A stretch of 64,000 nt of DNA from Sphingomonas sp. M1-B02 (GCF_026167525.1 NZ_CP110679.1:1178001-1242000); one strand, 5' to 3'. Positions 8,048-17,632 are shown, numbered from the stretch's first letter. Numbers and translations: made by a program. The notes: generated by a model not told the origin, from the sequence alone.

Positions 8048-9023
8048 TCCGCGCCTTATCGAGGCAGCGACCTGGTCCGAACGCCTGGCAGAAGCACCCG
8101 GTGCGATCACGCGTGCGCGGTTCGCAGCATGGCGGCGCAAGCCCGGGAGCAAAGAGGCTTGGGACAGCGTGGCTGCCGCACGCGACACGATCGCCGTGCT
8201 CGCCAGTCACCCCGAATTGCAGGCGCTGCGTGACGGCCTGATCGACCATGACGAACCGCGCTTCGCGGCGCGTCGCCGCCCGTTGTGGGTGCTGGCTGCC
8301 GCGGCCTGCGTCGCTGCGGTCGCGCCGCTTGCGCTGTGGCAGCTTGCCGGCAATCCGATCGCGCCCCCGGCGCAGCAGGCGCTCGTCTATCGCACTGCGC
8401 CCGGCAAGCGGCTCACGGTGGCGTTGCCCGACGGCTCGCGCCTGACGCTCAATACCGCCAGCCGAGTCCGCGTCGCCTATAGCGACAATGAGCGACGTCT
8501 CGAACTCGATCAGGGACAGGGCCTATTCGAAGTGGCCAAGGACGCCAAGCGTCCCTTCCGGGTCTCGTCGGGCGGGCAGACCGTCACTGCGCACGGGACC
8601 GTCTTCGACGTCCGGCACGCGGCCGACGCGGTGCAGGTGGCGCTGGTCGAAGGCAAGGTCAGCGTCGCCGCGGCGGGCACGGCACGCGCCGCCCCGGTCT
8701 TGCTGCGCCCCGACGACGTGCTGACCGCTACTGCGAAGGGCGTGTCGGTGCGCCACATGCCCGGCCGCGCCGAAGCGCTGGCGAGCTGGACCACCGGCCG
8801 CCTCGTCTTCATGGACGAGACGCTGGCCAACGCGGTCGCCGAGATGAACCGCTACGGATCTTCGCGCATCGTTGTTGCAGACAGCCGCGCCGCGCAAATG
8901 CGCATCAGCGGCTCGTTCCGCATCGGCGACGTGCGGCCGTTCCTCGAGATGCTCGAGCTGGGCTTCCCGGTGCGCGTCGAGCGCAGCGCCGACGGCACTG
9001 CGCACCTTTCTTCGCGTCGCTGA
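8040..9023 (+). CDS. FecR-like anti-sigma/sigma regulator
   Basis: An inner-membrane regulator that passes the signal from the TonB receptor to the ECF sigma factor. The cytosolic N-terminus (about residues 1-75, DUF4880-like, with the FAAWRRKPGSKEAWD block) is followed by one membrane helix (LWVLAAAACVAAVAPLALW). The periplasmic FecR domain has RLTVALPDGSRLTLNTAS and GHGTVFDV-like segments. A DUF4974-like C-terminus follows. The start is GTG at 8040, overlapping the sigma gene's stop, a sign of coupling. The product is 327 residues, normal for the family. Confidence 0.87.
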   Translation: MTDPRLIEAATWSERLAEAPGAITRARFAAWRRKPGSKEAWDSVAAARDTIAVLASHPELQALRDGLIDHDEPRFAARRRPLWVLAAAACVAAVAPLALWQLAGNPIAPPAQQALVYRTAPGKRLTVALPDGSRLTLNTASRVRVAYSDNERRLELDQGQGLFEVAKDAKRPFRVSSGGQTVTAHGTVFDVRHAADAVQVALVEGKVSVAAAGTARAAPVLLRPDDVLTATAKGVSVRHMPGRAEALASWTTGRLVFMDETLANAVAEMNRYGSSRIVVADSRAAQMRISGSFRIGDVRPFLEMLELGFPVRVERSADGTAHLSSRR

Positions 9024-9117
9024 AAAAAGTTCCGCCGGCAGGTTCGGACTTTCGGAATCGCTGCGTCTCAACACGTGACGGCCTTCGACAGAAAGGCAAA
9101 ACGCGGAGAGGATCGCA

Positions 9118-12100
9118 ATGAAGACGAAAAGCAGGCTGCTGCATGGCGCAGTCACGATGGCGCTGGGAATGGCGATGAGCGTGCCGCTCGGCGCCGAAGC
9201 GCAGGCTGCAGTCGGCATCTCGATCACGCGCCAGGACATGAGCACCGCGCTCCTCACTTTCTCGCGCCAAAGCGGACGGCAGATCCTGTTCGCGCCCGAG
9301 CTGGTGCGCGGCAAGATGGCCAACCCGGTCAACGGCCAGCGCAATCTCGACGCGGCACTTGCCGAGATTCTGCGGGGCTCGGGCCTCAGCTTCCGCGCGA
9401 CGTCGGGCGGTGGCTATCTGATCCTCGGCGAGGCGCGCCGGGTCACCATCTCTCAGGAAGTCGCTCGTCCGGCCCCGGCGCCTGCCCCCGCGCAGGACAT
9501 TCCCGAAGCGGCCGCTGAAGCGCCCCAGGAGGAGGAAAGCGCGGAGATCGTCGTCAGCGGCTTCCGCGGCAGCCTCGCCTCGGCGATCTCAATCAAGAAG
9601 CAGGCGGCGGGCGTGGTCGACGCGATCAATGCGCAGGATATCGCCGACTTCCCCGACGCCAATTTGGCGGATTCGCTCCAGCGCATTCCTGGTATCGCGA
9701 TCGAGCGCGATGGCGGCGAGGGGCGCTCGGTGACCGTCCGCGGCTTGGGTGGCGATTTCAGCCGCACCCGCTTCAACGGGCTTGAAGCGATCTCCTCCAC
9801 CTCAGGCTCAACGTTGGGCGGCGGCATTAACCGCGGGCGCTCGTTCGATTACAGCGTTTTCGCGTCCGAGCTGTTCAACTCGATCGTCGTGCGCAAGACG
9901 CAGTCGGCCGAAGTAGACGAGGGTTCACTGGGTGCCACGATTGATCTGACCACGGGCCGCCCGTTCGACAATCCCGGCTTCCAGGCCGCGATCTCCGCGC
10001 AGGCTGCCTACTACGACATCAACAACAATGTCTCGCCGCGGCTGGTGGGACTCGTCAGCAAGACCTTCGCCGACGACACGGTCGGCATCCTGATGTCGGC
10101 GGCCTGGAACAAGCGCAAGGTGCAGGAAGACGCCTTCTCGGCGACGAGCGGCTCCGATTTCAGCGACATCAACAACGGCTTCTGCCCGATCGTCCCCGGC
10201 AGCCGCGTGAACCCGGTCAATCCGCTGGTCGGCAGCGCTTCTTTCCTGCCCTTGTGTATCGCCGCCCCGGGCGCGGTGCCGGGCTCGACCCCGGCCGCCT
10301 ACAACGCGATCAACCAGCCCAACGTCTTCGTGCCCAAGAATCCGGGCTATGGTCGGTTCGAGAATGAGCAGGAGCGGCTGGGCCTGACTGGCACGTTGCA
10401 GCTCAAGCCTTTCGACGGGACGGTGATAACCATCGACACGGCCTACTCTCGCTTCAAGCAAGAGCGGACCGACATCGCGACCAATCCAACCTCGTTCAAC
10501 CGCCCGAACGGCACCGCCGCCGCCGGCCTCACCGCAGCGCAGCTCACCGGACGCCCTAACATGAAGGTGCGCGAAGTTGAGATCAGCCCGGCCGGGCAGA
10601 TGGTCTACGGCCTGTTCGACGACACCGATTTCAGCGTCACCGCCGGCCTCGACAAGTCGACCACCGAATTCTTCCAGGCGGATCTGATCCTCGAGCAGGA
10701 GCTCGGCTCGCGCGGCAAGATGCGCGCGCTGTTCGGGCATTCGTCCTCGGTCTACGACAACCCCTATTCGCGCCAGATCACGTTCAGCCGCTTCGACGTC
10801 GATGGGTTCGCCTACGACGCGCGCGAGGATCGGCACCGCCCGATCATGAACTACGGGTTCGATGCCACCAATCCCGGAAACTGGCAGTTCCAGCCCGGCT
10901 ACGACAATATCCGCCTGTTCACGAACCGCGTGTCCAGCCGGCTCGACAATGTGAAGCTCGATACCAGCTACGAGGTGGCCGACTGGTTCACTGCCAAGGC
11001 CGGCGTCGCGGTTAAGCGCTTCCAGTTTGAATCGCAGCGCCAGCAGCGGTTCGCCGCCACCACCGTCATCCCGACGCTCGCCTCCGCCGGGCTGACGATC
11101 GGCGATGTCAGCTCCAATCCGATCACCCTCGGCTCGCTCAATCTGCTGCCCGGATCGACGGACAGCTTCATCGTCCCCGATCTCGAGAAGATCAGTGCGG
11201 CGTTCAATGTTGGCTGCAACTGCGTCAACGAGTTCGGCGATTTCCGGATCGGTAGCGTCGGCACCGGCGCGCAGGGCGACAATCGGTCGGTCACCGAGCG
11301 CGACATCAGCCCCTATGTTCAGGCCGACTTCAAGCTCGATTTCGCCAACGGCATGACGTTGCGCGGCGATCTTGGCCTTCGCTACGCCAGCACCAACCAG
11401 ATCGCCCGCGGCTTCGTCGGTGCCGGCGTGTTACGCGTCGTCGAGCGGACCTATAACGACTGGCTGCCCTCGGCGAACGCAGCGCTAGATCTGTCGAGCA
11501 AGCTGACCGTGCGCGCCGCGGCCGCCCGTGTCATGTCACGGCCCGCGCTCAGCCAGCTGACTCCGGGTGGCGCGATCGACGTGCGCTTCCCGCCATTCAG
11601 CGCGACGCTCGGAAATCCCGATCTCGATCCGTATCGCGCGACCAATCTCGATCTCGGCGTCGAATGGTATTTCCAGCTTGGCTCGCTGCTCTCGGCGACC
11701 TTCTTCCACAAAAATATCGATAGCTTCGTGCAGCAGCTCGGCACGACGACGACCTATGCTGCCGCGGGCCTGCCGACGAACATCCTCCAGCCTGGTCAGG
11801 ACCCGAACACACCGACCAACCTGACCACGTTCGAGAATACCAGTGGCGGCAAGATCGACGGCTTCGAATTCCAGTACCAGCAGCCGTTCACCTTCCTGCC
11901 GGGCATCCTCAAGAATTTCGGCGCGATCCTCAATTACACGCATATCAAGTCGAACATTAGCTACGTCGTCTCGTCGAACCTCAACAGCCCGACCTTCACT
12001 GCGCCGCTGGTGAACGTCTCGCCCAATTCGGCCAACGGCACGCTCTACTACGAGGACAGCAAGCTCTCGGCGCGTGTCTCGGTCGCCTATCGCGACGAGT

Positions 12101-12336
12101 ATCTTCGCGTTGTGCCGGCGCGTTCGGGACTGGCGGACTATGCCGGTTCTTATTCGACGACCAACGTCGATGCGTCGATTTCGTATAAACTGACCGACGA
12201 GCTGACGCTGTCGCTGGACGCGATCAACCTGAGCAACCAGCCGACGAGCTTCTGGGACGGCAAAGACCGCAGGAGCCAGGCGGTTTTCAGTACCACGGGC
12301 CGGCAATTCTTTCTGGGCGCGCGCTACAAGTTCTGA
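9118..12336 (+). CDS. TonB-dependent transducer with STN signalling domain
   Basis: An outer-membrane receptor of 1072 residues. A signal peptide (to about residue 31) is followed by a secretin/TonB N-terminal (STN) domain at about 33-105 (ALLTFSRQSGRQILFAPELV), a Pro/Ala linker, a TonB-box-like AEIVVSG, a plug (DFPDANLADSLQRIPGIAIERDGG) and a beta-barrel ending in ARYKF with terminal Phe. The plug type and size match receptors used for oligosaccharides in sphingomonads. The start has GAGAGGA upstream. The STN domain makes it the sensor for the FecI/FecR pair immediately upstream. The ligand is unknown, and the context suggests a glycan. Confidence 0.9.
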   Translation: MKTKSRLLHGAVTMALGMAMSVPLGAEAQAAVGISITRQDMSTALLTFSRQSGRQILFAPELVRGKMANPVNGQRNLDAALAEILRGSGLSFRATSGGGYLILGEARRVTISQEVARPAPAPAPAQDIPEAAAEAPQEEESAEIVVSGFRGSLASAISIKKQAAGVVDAINAQDIADFPDANLADSLQRIPGIAIERDGGEGRSVTVRGLGGDFSRTRFNGLEAISSTSGSTLGGGINRGRSFDYSVFASELFNSIVVRKTQSAEVDEGSLGATIDLTTGRPFDNPGFQAAISAQAAYYDINNNVSPRLVGLVSKTFADDTVGILMSAAWNKRKVQEDAFSATSGSDFSDINNGFCPIVPGSRVNPVNPLVGSASFLPLCIAAPGAVPGSTPAAYNAINQPNVFVPKNPGYGRFENEQERLGLTGTLQLKPFDGTVITIDTAYSRFKQERTDIATNPTSFNRPNGTAAAGLTAAQLTGRPNMKVREVEISPAGQMVYGLFDDTDFSVTAGLDKSTTEFFQADLILEQELGSRGKMRALFGHSSSVYDNPYSRQITFSRFDVDGFAYDAREDRHRPIMNYGFDATNPGNWQFQPGYDNIRLFTNRVSSRLDNVKLDTSYEVADWFTAKAGVAVKRFQFESQRQQRFAATTVIPTLASAGLTIGDVSSNPITLGSLNLLPGSTDSFIVPDLEKISAAFNVGCNCVNEFGDFRIGSVGTGAQGDNRSVTERDISPYVQADFKLDFANGMTLRGDLGLRYASTNQIARGFVGAGVLRVVERTYNDWLPSANAALDLSSKLTVRAAAARVMSRPALSQLTPGGAIDVRFPPFSATLGNPDLDPYRATNLDLGVEWYFQLGSLLSATFFHKNIDSFVQQLGTTTTYAAAGLPTNILQPGQDPNTPTNLTTFENTSGGKIDGFEFQYQQPFTFLPGILKNFGAILNYTHIKSNISYVVSSNLNSPTFTAPLVNVSPNSANGTLYYEDSKLSARVSVAYRDEYLRVVPARSGLADYAGSYSTTNVDASISYKLTDELTLSLDAINLSNQPTSFWDGKDRRSQAVFSTTGRQFFLGARYKF

Positions 12337-12366
12337 GCGCCCCTATTTCGGTTTCCCGCATATTCG

Positions 12367-12385
12367 GCCCCACCTTGGGTGGGGC
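12367..12385 (+). promoter_or_regulatory. Intergenic hairpin between receptor and paralogue A
   Basis: GCCCCACC and GGTGGGGC pair perfectly (8 bp) around a three-base loop, 30 bases after the receptor stop. No T-run follows, so it may partially terminate or stabilise the transcript and set receptor/enzyme ratios. Confidence 0.45.
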
Positions 12386-12439
12386 TGCCAACCCCTCCGC
12401 GCGGCCTTCGACGGCGTGCGCTTGCAAAGGACGAGAGCA

Positions 12440-14350
12440 ATGGCAAAGACTAGATTCAGCGCACTGATGATGACCGCGCTGCTCGCAGGCACGGCGACGG
12501 TCGCCACTGCATCGGCACCCCTGCCGCAGAACAAGCAACAGCAGCAGACCACTCGGCAACAGGATGCCGAGGATGCCGCGACCGATCGCGACGATATCGA
12601 GCGGTTCGCCAAGAAGGCTGCGCTCCAGCGCGACCTGGGCGCGACCCAGATGAACATCACCGAGGAACTGCCCTTCGCGCATTTCGAGCTCGACGCGGAA
12701 GATCCCTACCCCGCCTGGTTCGCGCATCATATCTCGCTGTTCAAGGTCTTCCCGAGCGCGGTCATGGCGCCCTTCATGGACAAGACGCACAGCCGCCGGC
12801 TGCAGCATCTCATCACCGAGCGGTGCCGCATCCTCGCGCAGAACAACCTGAGCGCGGTGTGGACCGCAAACGAGCCGACCGTGCTCCCCGAGGCCTTTTT
12901 CGACGCCTATCCCGAATATCGCGGACCGCGGATCGATCAGGCCAACCGCTCGCGCAAGGTGTTCCATTCGGCCGATGTCGACAACCCCGACATCAAGGCG
13001 ATGTATCGGGAGACCGTGACCAGCCTTCTGCGCATCTGCCCGCAGATCGATACGTTCATTTGGGTGACCACAGATGCCGGCTCGGGCTTCGCCTGGAGCC
13101 CCGCGCTCTACCCCGGCGCCAACGGGCCGAGCGAGGGCGAGCGCAAGCCGCTCGCCGACCGCGTTGTCGGCTTCATGACCAACATCCAGCAGGCGGCGGC
13201 TGCTTCCGGCCACACCGTGCGGATGAACATCAATCAGATCGAGCCGCGCCAGTGGATGATCCCCACCTTCCAGCCCGATGTGCAAGAGAATATCGTCCGC
13301 AAGCTGCCGGCCGGCCTCGCGGTCAACGGCGAAGAAGGCCCTGACGGCAAGCCGTTCGAGACCGGCGTCAAGCGTCCGGCCAACAGCCCTTTCTATCCGG
13401 TCGTCGGGCTGGCGGTGCCGAGCTTCGAGCCCGAGCGTCCGAGCAACAGCACGCGGCGTGGCTTTGGCCTTGGAGAGCGAGAGAGCGTCCAGTTCAACTA
13501 CCGCTTCTTCAAGTCGACCTCCGGCAAGCCGATGGCCGACCGCCTCCAGCGCCTCGCGGCGATCCGCGCTTTCGCGGTAAGCGAAGTGGGCGAGGATCAG
13601 GCATCCGGATTGGTCGAAGCATGGCAGGCGCTCGACAGCGTCGCGGAGCGGCTCGACGTGCTGAACTTCGGCGGCATGCTGCGCTTCGGCCACGTCCTCA
13701 ATCGCTGGATCGAACGGCCGATGGTGCCGTTCCCGCTGGAGCTCAGCGATGCGGAAAAGGCCGACTATGACCCCTTCCTGTTCCAGGCGAAGGGCCCGGA
13801 GCAGGCATCGAACCTTGCCGATATCCAGGCGATGCGGATGTACGAGGGCTGGGGCGCGCGGCTTTTGTTCCAGCGCACGATCGAGACCGCGATGCCCGAT
13901 GCCGAAAAGGCCCTTTCGATCCTCCAGAAGATCGCCGCGTCGCGCACCGATGGGGACTCGCGCGCCTATTGGGATCTCAGCGCCAAGCGCGTCCAGGCGC
14001 TGATCCTGCTTATGCGCTCGGCGGACAATATGGTCGCTTATCAGGCGCAGCTCGATCGCGTGAAGGCGCTCGGTATCACGCCGGAAAAGGACCCCGTGCT
14101 CGGCGTCCAGTCCGATTGGGCCCGCGCCGACATGATGAACCTGGCGCGACGCGAGATCGACTTCGCCATCGCGATGGACAAGCTGTTGGCCAGCACCAGC
14201 GCGCCTATCCTTGATCTGGCACCCACCGTGCGCGGCGAATATACGATGCGCCTCGGCCCCGACCTTCAGCAAGTGCTCCGCCGCAAGGTGAAGACGATGA
14301 ACGCGCACTGGCGCGACTATGATCGCCTGTTCACGGTCCCCAATCCCTGA
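12440..14350 (+). CDS. Secreted protein of unassigned family, paralogue A
   Basis: I do not recognise an established family. The 636-residue product has a signal peptide ending near ATASA and no membrane segments. Conserved with its neighbour are LGATQM.(I/M)TE.LP, DPYP.WFA.HISLFK, a (S/T)ANEP.VLPE segment (Asn144-Glu145), YRGPRIDQ, WVTTDAGSGF (Trp208, Asp212), LYPGANG and the ending YDRLFT.PNP. The Asn-Glu-Pro and later acidic WVTTDAGSG motifs are reminiscent of catalytic positions in TIM-barrel glycoside hydrolases (inference). The ATG at 12440 has AAGGA upstream. It lies downstream of a TonB transducer, suggesting a glycan-processing role in the periplasm or at the cell surface. Confidence 0.6.
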   Translation: MAKTRFSALMMTALLAGTATVATASAPLPQNKQQQQTTRQQDAEDAATDRDDIERFAKKAALQRDLGATQMNITEELPFAHFELDAEDPYPAWFAHHISLFKVFPSAVMAPFMDKTHSRRLQHLITERCRILAQNNLSAVWTANEPTVLPEAFFDAYPEYRGPRIDQANRSRKVFHSADVDNPDIKAMYRETVTSLLRICPQIDTFIWVTTDAGSGFAWSPALYPGANGPSEGERKPLADRVVGFMTNIQQAAAASGHTVRMNINQIEPRQWMIPTFQPDVQENIVRKLPAGLAVNGEEGPDGKPFETGVKRPANSPFYPVVGLAVPSFEPERPSNSTRRGFGLGERESVQFNYRFFKSTSGKPMADRLQRLAAIRAFAVSEVGEDQASGLVEAWQALDSVAERLDVLNFGGMLRFGHVLNRWIERPMVPFPLELSDAEKADYDPFLFQAKGPEQASNLADIQAMRMYEGWGARLLFQRTIETAMPDAEKALSILQKIAASRTDGDSRAYWDLSAKRVQALILLMRSADNMVAYQAQLDRVKALGITPEKDPVLGVQSDWARADMMNLARREIDFAIAMDKLLASTSAPILDLAPTVRGEYTMRLGPDLQQVLRRKVKTMNAHWRDYDRLFTVPNP

Positions 14351-14394
14351 GCCGATAACCGCCCCTCAATCCTCGAGAACATGACGACTTCGTC

Positions 14395-14418
14395 CGTGCG
14401 GCACCTGCGTGCCGCACG
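14395..14418 (+). promoter_or_regulatory. Intergenic hairpin between the two paralogues
   Basis: CGTGCGGCAC and GTGCCGCACG form a perfect 10-bp stem with a CTGC loop, 35 bases before the start of paralogue B. There is no T-run. It resembles hairpins that stabilise or separate segments of polycistronic mRNA. Confidence 0.5.
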
Positions 14419-14452
14419 GCGGGTCGGTGACGCCATAGACCGGGAGAAAACA

Positions 14453-16369
14453 ATGCGTTGGAGCCGCTCGACCAGCCGCCTCGCGATCATCGCCGCCATG
14501 TCGATCATGGCCAGCGCCCAGGCATTCGCCCAAGGCGCACGCGACTTGTCGCTCAACGCTGGCCGTCCGGCGCCCACGCCGTCGCAGCTGGCGGCGGCGG
14601 ACGCGGCGGACCTGCAGGAATTCGAGCGCAAGGCCGTGCTCCAGCGCGAACTCGGCGCGACGCAGATGCAGATGACCGAAGGACTGCCGATCGCAACCTA
14701 TGAGCTCGATGCCGACGATCCCTATCCGAACTGGTTCGCTTACCACATCTCGCTGTTCAAGATCGCGCCGCCGGAAGAGCTGAAGCGCTTTGTCGACATG
14801 GCCTATACTCGCCGCCTCCAGCGCGTCGTCGTGCAGCGCTGCGCGGTTCTGGCGCGGCACGGGCTCCAGGCGGTGTGGAGCGCCAACGAGCCGGCAGTGC
14901 TGCCCGAGCCCTTCTTCCAGGCCTATCCCCAATATCGTGGACCGCGGATCGATCAGGTCACGCGCTCGCGGAAAATCTACTTCTCGCCGACGGTCGATCA
15001 TCCGGACATCGCCCGCATGTATCGCGGTGCGGTGACCGCGCTGCTCGATCTGTGCCCCCAGATCGATACCTTCATGTGGGTCACCACCGATGCCGGCTCG
15101 GGGTTCGACTGGACGCCGGCGCTCTATCCCGGCGCCAACGGCAACAGCAATTATGCCGATACGCGCCTGTCCGATCGCGTGAGCGCGTTCATGATCAACT
15201 TGCAGCTGGCCGCCAAGGCTGGTGGGCACGAAGTGCGAATCAACATCAACCAGATCGATCCGCGGCAATGGATGATCCCGACCTTCAGCTCGGACGTCCT
15301 AGAGAATCTCGTCCGCAAGCTGCCGCGCGGCCTCTCGGTCAACGGCAAGGAAGGCCCCGATGGCCGAGCGTTCGACACCAGCGAGACCCGAGGCGGCACC
15401 GCTGCACCCTTCTATCCGATAATCGGCCTCGTGGTCCCCGACTTCGCGCCGATCCCCGCCAGCAACAGCGCGCGCCGCGGTTTTAATCTCGGCGACCGGC
15501 AGAGCGTCGACTTCAACTATCGCATGTTCAAGGCGACTACGGCGCTGCCGATGGCCAGCCGCGTCGAGCGCATCCGCGCCCTACGCGTGTTCGCGGTGAG
15601 CGAAGTCGGCGAGGCGAACGCCGACGGATTGATCGAGGCGTGGACCGCGCTCGACGACGTGCGCCAGTATCTCAACGTGCTCAATTTCGGCGGGCTGCTG
15701 CGCTTCGGCCATGTGCTGAACCGCTGGATGACGCGGCCGATGGTTCCCTTTCCGCTCGAGCTGAGCGATGCGGAAAAGACCGACTATCGTCCCTTCCTGT
15801 TCCAGGCGAAGGGCGAGGAGCAGGCCGCGAACCTGATCGATATCCAGGCGATGCGCATGTATGGCGATTGGGGCGGCCGCTTCCTGTTCCAGCGCACCGT
15901 GGAGCTGGCCGTGCCCCGCGCCGAGCGCGCCCGCAGCCTGATTCAGGATATCGCCGCCAAGCAACAGGATGCCGCCGCGCGCGCGCATTGGCAGGTGATG
16001 GAGAAGCGCGTCCAGGCGCTGATCTACCTGCTGCGATCGGCCGACAACATGGTCCAGTATCAGGCGCAGCTCGATCGCGTGAAGGGGCTGGGCATTGCCC
16101 CCGAGAAGGACCCCGTGCTGGGCACCCAGTCGGATTGGGCGCGAACCGATCTCGTCAACTTGGCGCGGCGCGAGATCGACACGGCGGTCAATCTCGAGCA
16201 GCTGCTGGCCAGTTCGGACATCCCGATCCTCGACCAGGCGGCACTCCCCGGCGACGAGACAGCGATGCGGCTCGGCCCCAATCTGCGCCGCGCGTTGCAG
16301 AACAAGGTGCGCACGATGAATAATCGTTGGCGCGATTACGATCGGCTATTCACCACGCCCAATCCCTGA
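14453..16369 (+). CDS. Secreted protein of unassigned family, paralogue B
   Basis: A tandem duplicate of the preceding gene, 638 residues, similar along its whole length. It has its own signal peptide (IIAAMSIMASAQAFAQ). The motifs shared with paralogue A are SANEPAVLPE (Asn145-Glu146), YRGPRIDQ, WVTTDAGSGFDWTPALYPG (Trp209, Asp213), NFGGLLRFGHVLNRW and YDRLFTTPNP. The regions that differ most are the N-terminal linker and the segment around residues 225-235. The ATG at 14453 has CGGGAG upstream; a longer frame from 14381 lacks a ribosome site and runs through the hairpin. As with paralogue A, a glycosidase-like role is only inferred. Confidence 0.6.
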   Translation: MRWSRSTSRLAIIAAMSIMASAQAFAQGARDLSLNAGRPAPTPSQLAAADAADLQEFERKAVLQRELGATQMQMTEGLPIATYELDADDPYPNWFAYHISLFKIAPPEELKRFVDMAYTRRLQRVVVQRCAVLARHGLQAVWSANEPAVLPEPFFQAYPQYRGPRIDQVTRSRKIYFSPTVDHPDIARMYRGAVTALLDLCPQIDTFMWVTTDAGSGFDWTPALYPGANGNSNYADTRLSDRVSAFMINLQLAAKAGGHEVRININQIDPRQWMIPTFSSDVLENLVRKLPRGLSVNGKEGPDGRAFDTSETRGGTAAPFYPIIGLVVPDFAPIPASNSARRGFNLGDRQSVDFNYRMFKATTALPMASRVERIRALRVFAVSEVGEANADGLIEAWTALDDVRQYLNVLNFGGLLRFGHVLNRWMTRPMVPFPLELSDAEKTDYRPFLFQAKGEEQAANLIDIQAMRMYGDWGGRFLFQRTVELAVPRAERARSLIQDIAAKQQDAAARAHWQVMEKRVQALIYLLRSADNMVQYQAQLDRVKGLGIAPEKDPVLGTQSDWARTDLVNLARREIDTAVNLEQLLASSDIPILDQAALPGDETAMRLGPNLRRALQNKVRTMNNRWRDYDRLFTTPNP

Positions 16370-16394
16370 TCGGCTGCGTATTGGGAAGATTGAA

Positions 16395-17156
16395 ATGACG
16401 AACATAGAATTGGACGTAGGCCGGCACGGCGCACGAACGCTTGAGCGGGGGCTTGATCTGCTCGAGCGCGTCGTCGGCGAGCCTATGAACGTGCACGACC
16501 TCGCTGGACAAGCGGGGCTGGGCCTCTCAACGACCCGGCGGCTGGTGGCGAGCCTCGTCGATAAGGGCTTCCTGACGATCAATCATAACCGCGTCTTCCT
16601 GGCCGGGCCGAAGCTGCTCGAATTGGGCGCACGCGGGCGCGATCAGCTCGACCTCGTCAATGTCGCGCGGCCGTATCTCAAGATTCTGTCCGCGGCGACC
16701 GGCACGCCATCCTTTCTAGGCGAGCGATTCCATGATGAATCTGTGCATTTGCACTGCGAACCCGGCACGCAGCGGGTGCGGGTGAGCACCTCAGTCGGCG
16801 CGCGCAGTAGCTTGCCCGAGACTAGCCTAGGGCGCGCGCTGCTTCTCGACGACTCCGACGACGAATGGCAGCGCTTGTTCGCCAAGGCGGCCCCGGAACA
16901 TCGCGCACCGGGATGGAAGCAGGCGATGCGCGCGGCACATGCCGAAGGCCTGATCGTCTTCGACAGTCCTTCGTCCGACCGTACCCGAGCGGTCGCCGCG
17001 CCGGTACGAGATGCATTGGGCACGATCATTGCCGCAATCAGCATCGTCGGCGCGATGCAATATGTCGACGAGTCGGAGCTGGATCGCATCGGACCTCTGG
17101 TCCGCGACGCCGCGGAGGCAATAAGTTTTCAGTTGGGATACGCTCGGGGTAAGTAG
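16395..17156 (+). CDS. IclR family transcriptional regulator
   Basis: A 253-residue IclR-type regulator. The N-terminal winged helix (about residues 14-75) reads LERGLDLLERVVGEPMNVHDLA and GLGLSTTRRLVASLVDKGFL; the C-terminal effector domain (80-250) contains RPYLKILSAATGTPSFL and AAPVRDALGTIIAAISI. It starts 25 bases after paralogue B in the same direction with GGGAAG upstream, so it probably belongs to the same transcription unit and controls it in response to a small carbohydrate-derived effector (inference). Confidence 0.87.
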   Translation: MTNIELDVGRHGARTLERGLDLLERVVGEPMNVHDLAGQAGLGLSTTRRLVASLVDKGFLTINHNRVFLAGPKLLELGARGRDQLDLVNVARPYLKILSAATGTPSFLGERFHDESVHLHCEPGTQRVRVSTSVGARSSLPETSLGRALLLDDSDDEWQRLFAKAAPEHRAPGWKQAMRAAHAEGLIVFDSPSSDRTRAVAAPVRDALGTIIAAISIVGAMQYVDESELDRIGPLVRDAAEAISFQLGYARGK

Positions 17157-17632
17157 CAAAGTACGGATCATCGTGCTGCGTTACGGCCGCTTCTGGGTAC
17201 ATATACGCGAGGTGGAGCGACCGCTATTGGGCCGCTAGCCGCCGGTCCGCTTTTGGACCGCCACCAGCCGATAGCTGCCGTTGGTGCGAGATATCCTCAA
17301 ACGGCGGGAAACGACCAGAGCCGGTCATTCAGATCGGCCGACGCGAACGTCTGCTCCAGACGATACCAGTCATTCGGGTCTCTTCAGCCCGTCCGCCGGG
17401 ACGCGCCGACATAGCAGACGTCCAGAGCGTTTTATTGGCTCCCTGATAGCAGACGAGCGTTCACCGACTATGCCGGTCTCGCCGGCAAGCCTTTGGCGGT
17501 ACCGACGGCGCCGAATAGTCGTCCCAGCAACCTTACTCTGGCGTCGCACCGCGATGCCCATTGGCACGGTTAGATGCCCATCCGCATGCCACGATTGTGA
17601 GAGTGTCCTGCCTCTCGTGAAGCGCGGTTGAC
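17157..17632 (+). other. Intergenic region with degenerate repeat copies
   Basis: No gene is supported. Bases 17209-17275 hold diverged copies of an element with CCGCTATTGGGCCG and CCGCTTTTGGACCG, the latter similar to one at 6917. This marks the boundary between the carbohydrate region and the accessory island. Confidence 0.5.

Noticed and set aside
12287..14308. 673-codon minus-strand frame over paralogue A
   Set aside because: Antisense shadow; the plus-strand frame has a signal peptide, ribosome site and a full-length paralogue.
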